Below, one piece after another: positions 13,079 to 20,044 of a DNA stretch of 20,044 bases (position 1 is the stretch's first letter; every line of letters starts with the position of its first letter). Made by a program: the position numbers and the translations under genes. The notes under the pieces were generated by a model. The model was not told where the DNA came from. It saw nothing but the letters and a program-made list of their open reading frames with translations, and did not search any database. This stretch comes from Desulfobacterales bacterium (GTDB taxonomy: Bacteria; Desulfobacterota; Desulfobacteria; Desulfobacterales; C00003060), in contig DAOUTV010000005.1 in assembly GCA_030668505.1 (NCBI GenBank), positions 1 to 20,044 of the forward strand, in the 5' to 3' direction.

Positions 13079-16000
13079 ATGGCAAGTGGTAAAGACGTCG
13101 TCGGATCCGTATTGATTGCGGGCGGGGGCATTGTCGGAATGCAGGCGGCCCTCGATTTAGCTGACTCAGGTTTTTATGTGCACCTGGTGGAAAGGGCCCC
13201 CGGAATCGGCGGGATCATGGCCCAACTCGATAAGACCTTTCCTACCAACGAATGTGCCATGTGAATCATTTCCCCCAAGCTGGTCGAGGTCGGCCGGCAT
13301 ACCAACATCAACCTCATCACCCTCGCCGACGTAGACAGCATCAGCGGTGAGCAAGGAAACTTCCAGGTCAAGGTTATCAAGCATCCACGATATGTCGATG
13401 AAGACAAGTGCGTGGGATGCGGTATCTGCGCTCAAAAGTGTCCAAAGAAGGTAAAGAATGAGTTTAACCTGGGCATGGACAAACGCAAGGCCATTTATGT
13501 CCCGTTTGCCCAGACAGTGCCCTTGAAGTACACCATTGACAGAAAGGCCTGCATATACTTCAAATCAATAGACGCAGGCAAAAAGGGCAAATGTAATGCC
13601 TGCGCAAAATTCTGCGAAAACGACGCTATTGATTTCGAGCAGAAGGAAACGATCCTCGATCTTAATGTCGGTTCTGTCATCATGGCACCGGGTTTTCAGG
13701 CCTTTGATCCCTCAAAGGTTGAGGCCTACCATTACACCGACTTCAAGAACGTGGTGAGCAGCATGGACTTCGAGCGAATACTCGCTGCCACAGGCCCAAC
13801 AGGAGGACACCTGGTTCGCCCCTCTGACAAAGAAGAGCCCAAATCGATTGCCTGGTTCCAGTGCGTCGGTTCAAGAGATGTCAACCGGTGCGATAATGCC
13901 TATTGTTCTTCGGTCTGCTGCATGTATGCGGTCAAAGAGGCCATGATTGCAATGGAACATGCCCATAATCCTTTGGATGCCGCCATTTTCTATATGGACA
14001 TGCGGACCTATGGCAAGGACTTTGAGAAATATTACAACCGCGCCAAAGACGATATGGGCATGCGCTTTATCCGGTGCAGGGTCCACAGCGTGGAAGAAAA
14101 TGAGGACAAGAGCCTTAAGATTCGCTATGTGGACGAACAAGGCAATATCAAGTTTGAAAATTTTGACATGATCGTCCTTTCCGTGGGCATTGAGTCGTCG
14201 GCAACCGCCATCGAGTTGGGAAACAAGATGGGCATTGAGCTGGATAAATATAACTTTGCCAAGACGAGTGATTTTACGCCCGTTGCCACGTCAAAGCCGG
14301 GTATCTATGTGGCGGGCTGTTTCCAGGGACCGAAAGATATCCCCTATTCGGTCATGGAAGCAAGCGCCGCGGCCGCGGCCGCATCAGTGGACCTGGCACC
14401 GGCCCGCGGGCAGTTGAAGAAGATCAAGGAATTCCCGCCTGAGCGGGATGTCTCAGCAGAAGAAACGCGTATGGGTGTCTTTGTTTGTAACTGCGGAATC
14501 AATATCGGGGCTGTAGTGAATGTGCACGAGGTAGCCGAGTATGCCAAGACCCTTTCGAATGTGGCCTACGTGCAGGAAAACCTGTTTAGCTGTTCTCAGG
14601 ACGCCCAGGAGCAACTGGCAGAGATGATCAAGGAACACAATCTCAACCGGGTTGTGGTGGCAGCGTGCTCACCTCGTACCCACGAACCCCTCTTTCAAGA
14701 AACCATGTCGAACGCCGGTATCAACAAGCACCTTTTTGAAATGGCCAATATACGCGATCAAGACTCCTGGGTCCACAGTGCAGATCATGATGCAGCCACT
14801 GAAAAGGCCAAGGACCTCGTGGCCATGGGTGTGGCCAAGGCCAACTTGCGAGTGGCCCTTGAGCCGATTGAGGTGCCCCTGACCAAATCTACCATGGTCC
14901 TGGGAGGCGGACCAGCCGGCATGACCGCAGCCTTGACCATTGCCGACCAGGGTTTCAAGGTCTATCTGGTGGAAAAGAAGGACGTTCTTGGCGGACACGG
15001 CCTGAAGATGCGAAAGACCTTTTCCGGTGAGCCGGTCAAGCCTTACCTTGATGATATCGTAAAACGAGTCAATGACCATGAAAACATCGAGGTCTACTTA
15101 GGGGCTGAGCTGAAGATGGTCAGTGGGTTTATCGGGAACTTCCACACGGACTTGACCACAGGGGCGTCGTTTGACCATGGCACGGTCGTCATAGCTATGG
15201 GTGCCGATTCGACCAAGGTCAAGGAATATCTCTACGGCGAAAACCCGAATGTCATAAAGTGGTTTGACCTGGATAAGAAGATTGAAGAGGATCCGGACTC
15301 TATAAAGCAGGCCAAGTGCGCGGTGGCCATCCACTGCGTGGGCTCCAGGGAGCCGGACAGACCTTATTGCAGCAAGATCTGCTGTACCCACGCCGTCGAG
15401 AACGCTATTGATCTTAAGGAAATAAATCCCGATCTTGATGTATATATGCTCTACCGTGATATCAGGACCTATGGCAGGCTTGAAGAACTGTATCAAAAGG
15501 CCAGGTCCATGGGCATCCTTTTTATTCGTTACGACCTGGACAGCAAACCCAAGGTAGAAGAGGTTGACGGCAAGCTCCAGGTCACGGTTACGGATCATAT
15601 CCTGGGGCGGCCCATTGTCCTGTCTCCGGATTTCATCACCCTTTATACGGCGATTGCACCTAAGGGGACCGAAGAGATAGCCAATATGTTAAAGGTCACC
15701 CTGAACCAGGAAAAGTTCTTCCTGGAAGCCCACATGAAACTGCGACCCGTAGAGTTTTCCACAGACGGGATGTTTGTGTGCGGCATCGCCCATTACCCCA
15801 AACCTCTCGATGAGTGCATTGCCCAGGCCCAGGCCGCTGCATCCCGTGCCGTCACGGTGCTGGCACAGGACAAGGTCATTATTGAGCCGATTGTGGCGGC
15901 CTTTATAGACAAAGAGGCTTGCAGGGGTTGCGGGCTTTGTGTGGCACTTTGCCCATACGGCGCTTTGGACCTGGAAGATACCGCAGAGGGTCGCAAGGTG

Positions 16001-16129
16001 CAGTTGATCTCCGCCTCGTGCAAGGGGTGCGGGATCTGTGCGGCCACCTGTTATCGTCATGCCATCAGCATCAATGCTTTTAATGATAATCAGATAGAGG
16101 CGCAAATGCACGCGTTCTTAAATAAGTAA
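13079..16129 (+). CDS. hdrA: HdrA-like double-module flavoprotein, selenocysteine at residue 62
   Basis: HdrA is the FAD/[4Fe-4S] subunit where flavin-based bifurcation occurs in heterodisulfide reductases. The frame opens at ATG 13079 behind AGGAGG and meets one TGA at 13262-13264. Reading it as Sec gives 1016 residues; the context NECAM-U-IISPKLVEV matches HdrA NDCSMCILSPKLVEV, so U62 replaces the conserved cluster Cys. Module 1: FAD loop GGGIVG (15-20), C59/U62, ferredoxin Cys 111/114/117/121 and 158/172/175/179, CVGSRD and CSSVCC. Module 2 (from about 465): CNCGINIG, second FAD loop GGGPAG (about 608-613), CVGSREPDRPYC; two C-terminal ferredoxin motifs (948/951/954/958 and 981/984/987/991). 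mvhD follows after 12 bp. Double length against archaeal HdrA (about 650). A conventional gene finder would split it at the TGA. Confidence 0.92.
13262..13298 (+). promoter_or_regulatory. UGA (Sec) codon and bacterial SECIS-like hairpin in hdrA
   Basis: Fourteen bases after the TGA (13262-13264) the mRNA can form a 7-bp stem, GCTGGTC (13279-13285) with GGCCGGC (13292-13298), including G-U pairs. Its 6-base loop GAGGTC contains GGUC, the apical element recognised by SelB in the E. coli fdhF SECIS. Distance and loop fit the bacterial model. Confidence 0.65.
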
Positions 16130-16141
16130 GGAGGTGGACCC

Positions 16142-16927
16142 ATGGCAGATTTCCATCCAAAGATTTTGACATTCTGCTGCACGTGGTGAGGCTACTCGGC
16201 AGCTGACCTCGCTGGCGTGTCCAGGATGCAATATCCACCCGATATCAGAGTAATTCGGGTAATGTGTACAGGTAGGGTTGACCCGGCCCTGGTGGCCGAT
16301 GCCTTTGTGAACGGGGCCGATGGTATTTTGGTGCTTGGTTGCTACTTTGGCGATTGCCATTATATCACGGGCAATTACATGGCCAAGACCAAGCTTGATA
16401 TGGCAAAGGAGATGCTTGCCTATGCAGGACTCAACCCCATAAGGCTACAGTTCCGAAATCTGTCCTCGGCAGAGGGTGCAAGATTTGCCAAGCACAACAC
16501 GGAGTTTGTGGAGCAGATCAAAGAGATAGGGCCCCTGGGTACGGGGGACAAGATCGGAATGCCCGAACTCAAGGAACAGCTTGAGATTGCCCAGAAGGCC
16601 TTGGCAGGGCCAAAACTACGATGGGTCGTGGGCAAGAAGCCCGTATTTATTGATGATGACAAGGGCAACAAGTACGGAGAGGTATTTACGCAGCATGAAA
16701 TTAACCGGACCCTGAGCGGGATCGTGATAGATGAGATGGCCACACAGTCGATCATGGCGGCCCTTCAGAAGAAGCCGGCTGCTGTAAAAGACCTGGCCAA
16801 GGAGTTGGAGATCCCGGCTCCGGAAGCTCTCAAATATGTCCTGGCCTTGAAGCGCAGGGGTTTTGTGGAACTCGATGGTGTGGAGGGTACTTCCCCCATC
16901 TACAAATACAAAGAAGCACAAAGTTAA
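16142..16927 (+). CDS. mvhD: MvhD/VhuD-like [2Fe-2S] subunit, selenocysteine at residue 16, with C-terminal winged-helix-like extension
   Basis: MvhD-type subunits pass electrons between an input module and HdrA. ATG 16142 lies behind AAGGAGG. The in-frame TGA at 16187-16189 falls at FCCTW-U-GYSAADLAGVSRMQYPP, which aligns with FCCNWCSYAGADLAGVSRLQYPP, so Sec replaces the cluster Cys. Other family Cys are in VMCTGRVDP (about 42) and LGCYFGDCHY (67, 72). Total 261 residues, about 120 longer than a plain MvhD. The extra part includes a linker (about 140-190) and a C-terminal domain (about 195-261, KDLAKELEIPAPEALKYVLA then LKRRGFVE) with winged-helix pattern. It sits 12 bp after hdrA and 17 bp before the next gene. 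A gene finder starting at 16217 would lose the N-terminus. Confidence 0.92.
16187..16224 (+). promoter_or_regulatory. UGA (Sec) codon and possible SECIS hairpins in mvhD
   Basis: Downstream of the TGA two alternative small stems can be drawn: CGGCAGC (16197-16203) with GCTGGCG (16211-16217), one G-G mismatch; or CTGG (16212-16215) with CCAG (16221-16224) around CGTGT. Neither is as convincing as the hdrA hairpin; a folding calculation is needed to choose. Confidence 0.35.
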
Positions 16928-16944
16928 AGAGGGGAGGTGCTGAG

Positions 16945-18612
16945 GTGGCTGATAAGAAAGTTTTAGTCATGGGTGGAGGTGCTGCTGGTATCCAGGCGGC
17001 TTTGTCTGAGGCAGCAGCCGGCAATAAAGTCTACCTGGCAGAGCATTTCCCCAGTGTAGGCGGGGAGCGGATTCCTCAAGACAGGATCATTGCAGACGGC
17101 GATGCCTTTAAAGTGCCTGATGTGGCGGCAATAAAGAAAAATGAGAACATTGAGTTTCTCAGTAATGCCGATGTACAGTCTCTTGTTGGTGAAAACGGCC
17201 AGTACAAGGCAAAGATTCATTGCCGCACGGCGCGGGTTGACATGGAGAAATGCGATGATTGCGGCGAATGTATCAAGGTATGCCCGATCCATATGTACGA
17301 TGACTACAATGAGGGCATAGAATGGCGTACAGCCGTAGACTTTTTCAATTCAGGTTCCGGCAATTACAATATCTTCAAAGAGGATATGCCGGTTTGCCAG
17401 AGGACCTGTCCGATCAACCTAGATATTCGTACTTACGTTGGCTACATTGCGGATGGAAAGTATGCTGAGTCTCTGGCCACGATCCGAAAGAAACTTCCCT
17501 TTCCGCTCAGCGTCGGGCGTATATGTCCTCATCCGTGCGAGGAAGAGTGCAATCGTCAGTATAAGGATGAGCCGATAAGCATTTGTTTTCTGAAGCGATT
17601 TACGGGCGACTATGAGATAAACAACAATATTGAGCCCAGGATTCATGTCCCTGAAGAAAAGTATTCCGAGAAGATTGCCATTCTTGGCGCGGGTCCCAGC
17701 GGTCTGACCTGCGCGTATCACCTGGCACTGTTTGGATACGAGAACATCACGGTCTATGAGGCCCTGCCTGAGCCGGGCGGAATGTTCCGTGTGGGGATTC
17801 CGGAATACAGGCTTCCTGCACACATCTTGGCCAAGGATATTGAGTTCATCACAAAACACGGCGTAGAGATCAAGTGCGGGGTTCGTATTGGTCAAGACAT
17901 CAGCTTTGATGAGATCAAAGCAAACCACGATGCCGTGCTCATTGCTATTGGCGCCCACAAGGGTACGAGCATCAGGCTCAAGAACGAAGACGCTGAGGGT
18001 GTCTTTGACGGGATCAAGCTCTTAAAGGATGCGAATCTCGGCGATGAGTTCCCTATTACCAAGGGCAAGGCGATCGTGATAGGAGGCGGCAATGTGGCTA
18101 TGGATGTTACCAGAACTGCCCTCCGTGTAGGCTTTGACGAGGTCAACCTGCTATACCGTCGAACCCGCAAGGAATTGCCTGCAAGCCCGTGGGAAGTGGA
18201 CGCAGCCGAGGAAGAAGGCGTTAAGTTTAATTTTCTTACTGCCCCCCAAGAGGTTGTTGTTAAGGATGGCAAGGCCGTGGGCGTACAATGCCTGAAGATG
18301 GAACTTGGTGAACCTGATGCGAGCGGCAGGCGCAAGCCCATGCCCGTTGAAGGCTCTGAGTTTGTCATGGACGCCGACGCCATCTTTGGAGCCATTGGTC
18401 AGGTCACGGACAACAGCCTGGTGGATGAAAAATATGGCTTTACCTTTGGCAGAAAGCTCAATTTTGAGGTAAATCCCGAGACCTTTGAAACGAATGTGGA
18501 AGGGGTATACGCTTCAGGCGATGCTGCTACAGGCGCAAACATTGCGGTTCGGGCATGTGCGGGCGGCATGAAGGCAGCAGAATCCATTCACAAATATCTG
18601 AGAGGGAAGTAA
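16945..18612 (+). CDS. HdrA N-terminal half fused to GltD/NfnB-type NAD(P)H:flavin oxidoreductase
   Basis: 555 residues. Residues 1-115 resemble the start of HdrA: FAD loop GGGAAG (10-15), FPSVGGERIPQDR in place of the CxxC/U segment, and one ferredoxin motif C103/106/109/113. From about 148 a GltD-like module follows: Cys 151, 155, 194, 198, 202; FAD loop GAGPSG (248-253); NAD(P)H loop GGGNVAMD (380-387); LGEPDASGRRKP; C-terminal ASGDAATGANIAVRA. It ends HKYLRGK, lacking the usual Cys-rich GltD tail, which begins the next gene in the same frame. The GTG start at 16945 is supported by GGGAGG 9 bases upstream. Probable role: NAD(P)H input/output for the HdrA-MvhD complex (inference). Confidence 0.85.
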   Translation: MADKKVLVMGGGAAGIQAALSEAAAGNKVYLAEHFPSVGGERIPQDRIIADGDAFKVPDVAAIKKNENIEFLSNADVQSLVGENGQYKAKIHCRTARVDMEKCDDCGECIKVCPIHMYDDYNEGIEWRTAVDFFNSGSGNYNIFKEDMPVCQRTCPINLDIRTYVGYIADGKYAESLATIRKKLPFPLSVGRICPHPCEEECNRQYKDEPISICFLKRFTGDYEINNNIEPRIHVPEEKYSEKIAILGAGPSGLTCAYHLALFGYENITVYEALPEPGGMFRVGIPEYRLPAHILAKDIEFITKHGVEIKCGVRIGQDISFDEIKANHDAVLIAIGAHKGTSIRLKNEDAEGVFDGIKLLKDANLGDEFPITKGKAIVIGGGNVAMDVTRTALRVGFDEVNLLYRRTRKELPASPWEVDAAEEEGVKFNFLTAPQEVVVKDGKAVGVQCLKMELGEPDASGRRKPMPVEGSEFVMDADAIFGAIGQVTDNSLVDEKYGFTFGRKLNFEVNPETFETNVEGVYASGDAATGANIAVRACAGGMKAAESIHKYLRGK

Positions 18613-18617
18613 CTTTT

Positions 18618-18669
18618 CCCCCTCACCCAAACCCTCTCCCCACACGGGGGAGAGGGCAGGGTGAGAGGG
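18618..18669. repeat. REP-like C/G-rich hairpin
   Basis: CCCTCACCC (18620-18628) and CCCTCTCCCC (18632-18641) pair with GGGGGAGAGGG (18646-18656) and GGGTGAGAGGG (18659-18669) as a nested, nearly continuous hairpin. It resembles the CCCTCACCCTAACCCTCTCCC type of repetitive palindrome dispersed in proteobacteria. It fills most of the 99-bp spacer between two genes that look like parts of one. Confidence 0.8.
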
Positions 18670-18711
18670 CGCCAAACCTCAAGTTAATGAGTTACAGAGG
18701 AGAGAGGTAAA

Positions 18712-19596
18712 ATGTATATATACGAGAAAAAAGGAAGATACATCATCGACTTTCAGGATATTCCGGCCGCGCGGGCGAAGATGCCGGAGATCCATGTACC
18801 GGAGAGACAGGGCAACTTCAAAGAGGTAGAGACCGGCTTCCCGGAAGAGATGGCTGTTGCCGAGGCCAAGCGGTGCCTGAGCTGCCGGCGGTGTCTGGGA
18901 TGTGCCCTGTGCTGGGCCGAGTGTAAGCCCGAGGCGATCAACTTTGATCTGCCGGACCAGGATTTTGACCTGGATGTAGACAAGGTCATCCTTACCTCAG
19001 GTATGCAGCGTAAGGTTGTGCCCATTGCCGGCAATGTCAGCAACAAGCACATGAACGTGGTCACTGATTTGCAGGTGGAGCGTATGCTGGCCGACACGGG
19101 TCCGAGCAACGGGCTGATTCTCCGGCCCCAGGATGGCGAGGTCCCGAAAAAGATCGCCTTTGTGCAGACCTTTGGGGCCGTGGATGACAGCGACCGGGAT
19201 GCGACCCTGATCTTTGGGGTCAACGAGGCCATCTTGGCCCAGAAGAAAATTGAAGGGGTTGATATCAGCTTCATTTCTCCTGCTATGGACGCTTTTAAAG
19301 AAAGTGTCGGGGGTGATTTGGACAAGGTCTCCGGCGTCAATTTCATCAACGGCACAGTGGTTGAGGCGGCCGAGGCGGGAGAGAGCAAGGACATTGAGGT
19401 CAAGTATGACGCGGGTGGTGAAAAAACCGAGACCTTTGACCTTGTTGTACTTCTGACCCAGTCTGAACTTCCGCCCAGCATTCAAGATGCAGCAAAGATG
19501 GTGGGCGTTGAAGTGAACTATGCCAGCTTCCTGGGCAAGGCAGGTGAGATGGTTGAAACAGACAAGCCCGGTGTTGTCCTGGCCCAGAATGTGTAA
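18712..19596 (+). CDS. GltD-tail plus HdrA C-terminal-half-like iron-sulfur protein
   Basis: 294 residues, start ATG 18712 with GAGGAGAGAGG upstream. Residues 1-60 match the C-terminal tail of GltD proteins (IHVPERQGNFKEVETGF, EEMAVAEAKRCLSCRRCL). A Cys-rich stretch follows at 55, 58, 61, 64, 67, 71. From about 72 to the end it follows the second half of HdrA (AINFDLPDQDFDLDVDKVILTSGM, VERMLADTGPSNGLILRPQDGE, PKKIAFVQTFGAVDDSDRD), but the HdrA cluster motif CVGSRD has become TFGAVDD and the CSSVCC segment lost its Cys. It is therefore a degenerate, probably structural HdrA lobe. Same frame as the preceding gene; see findings. Confidence 0.75.
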   Translation: MYIYEKKGRYIIDFQDIPAARAKMPEIHVPERQGNFKEVETGFPEEMAVAEAKRCLSCRRCLGCALCWAECKPEAINFDLPDQDFDLDVDKVILTSGMQRKVVPIAGNVSNKHMNVVTDLQVERMLADTGPSNGLILRPQDGEVPKKIAFVQTFGAVDDSDRDATLIFGVNEAILAQKKIEGVDISFISPAMDAFKESVGGDLDKVSGVNFINGTVVEAAEAGESKDIEVKYDAGGEKTETFDLVVLLTQSELPPSIQDAAKMVGVEVNYASFLGKAGEMVETDKPGVVLAQNV

Positions 19597-19641
19597 ATAG
19601 ATGACTTTTCCAAAAACCGTTAATGCCCTAGGAGGAATTTA

Positions 19642-20044
19642 ATGGAAGCTTTAGATCTAACTAATCGACCAAAGAGCAAGTTGGCACTGAAGCCCGAATG
19701 GGCAGATGTGTGCTTTACCTGCGGAACCTGTGCCAGCGGCTGCCCGGTGACAGGCGTAGACGGCTGGGACCCGAGAAAGGCAGTCCGCGCCGCGCTGTTG
19801 GGCCTGGAACAGGAGCTGGTTGACTCCCGATGGCCTTGGATCTGTACTATCTGCGGCCGGTGTGAGTACATGTGTCCCCAGGGAGTCAACTTGAACGCTC
19901 TTCTCAGGTACGCACGTACGCTCCGTGAGCGCGACAAGGTTCCCGGTGTTCTCCACAAAGGGGTGGCCATGTGCCTGGAAAGGGGGAACAACCTTGGTAT
20001 TCCCGAAACCGACTACCTCTTTCTCCTGGCTGATCTGAGCAAGG
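19642..20044 (+). CDS. hdrC: HdrC-like iron-sulfur subunit, cut by window end
   Basis: ATG 19642 follows AGGAGG by 6 bases. 134 codons are visible. Two [4Fe-4S] motifs of the HdrC type are present: C24/27/30/34 (CFTCGTCASGCP) and C68/71/74/78 (CTICGRCEYMCP). A segment typical of HdrC follows (NALLRYARTLRERDKVPGVLHKG). HdrC relays electrons from HdrA to the catalytic HdrB subunit, normally encoded next. The frame is still open at 20044, so it may be HdrC alone or an HdrC-HdrB (HdrD-type) fusion. Confidence 0.85.
   Translation, partial: MEALDLTNRPKSKLALKPEWADVCFTCGTCASGCPVTGVDGWDPRKAVRAALLGLEQELVDSRWPWICTICGRCEYMCPQGVNLNALLRYARTLRERDKVPGVLHKGVAMCLERGNNLGIPETDYLFLLADLSK

Noticed and set aside
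13079..13264. A separate 61-codon protein ending at TGA 13262
   Set aside because: It is the N-terminus of HdrA; homology continues without a shift through the TGA, which is read as selenocysteine.

Overview
The window most resembles a chromosomal segment of an anaerobic sulfate-reducer-type deltaproteobacterium (Desulfobacterota). This rests on an Rnf operon headed by a tetraheme cytochrome c, a heterodisulfide-reductase (Hdr)-like flavin/iron-sulfur operon with two in-frame UGA (selenocysteine) codons, the ispE/tRNA-Gln/prs/rplY/pth gene order, and several intergenic repeat families. No taxonomic search was possible, so the assignment is inference.

Region 1 (1-5399, plus strand) is housekeeping: the 3' part of ispE, tRNA-Gln(UUG), prs, rplY, pth, a CarD-family regulator and an RluA/RluD-type pseudouridine synthase. 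Between carD and rluD lies a 181-bp imperfect palindrome in a stretch bounded by a 14-bp direct repeat, which looks like an insertion into a once almost contiguous gene pair. The tRNA-prs gap holds a possible 42-codon ORF and a 13-bp direct repeat.

Region 2 (5400-12325, minus strand) is a complete Rnf operon, read as cytochrome c - rnfC - rnfD - rnfG - rnfE - rnfA - rnfB. RnfB carries a complete GltD/NfnB-type FAD-NAD(P)H oxidoreductase at its C-terminus. RnfC keeps its two [4Fe-4S] motifs but seems to have lost the glycine-rich NADH/FMN motif. Together with the cytochrome this suggests a rewired Rnf in which pyridine-nucleotide contact may have moved from RnfC to RnfB, or been replaced by cytochrome chemistry. 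A good sigma70-type promoter precedes the operon, and a bidirectional terminator separates it from rluD.

Region 3 (12326-13078) is a divergent intergenic stretch with one candidate promoter for each strand.

Region 4 (13079 to the window end, plus strand) is an Hdr-type operon. It holds a double-length HdrA with selenocysteine at residue 62; an MvhD-like subunit with selenocysteine at residue 16 and a winged-helix-like extension; an HdrA N-terminal half joined to a GltD domain; an HdrA C-terminal half beginning with the GltD tail; and an HdrC-like protein cut by the window end. The third and fourth genes share a reading frame and are separated by a 99-bp spacer with a REP-like hairpin. Together they look like one degenerate HdrA into which a GltD module was nested and which was later split.

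Functional model (inference): the cytoplasmic Hdr-MvhD-GltD complex links NAD(P)H, ferredoxin and a thiol/disulfide or other low-potential couple by flavin-based bifurcation or confurcation, while the divergent Rnf complex links ferredoxin, NAD(P)H and/or periplasmic cytochrome c to ion translocation. Related GltD modules in both operons suggest a shared pyridine-nucleotide pool.
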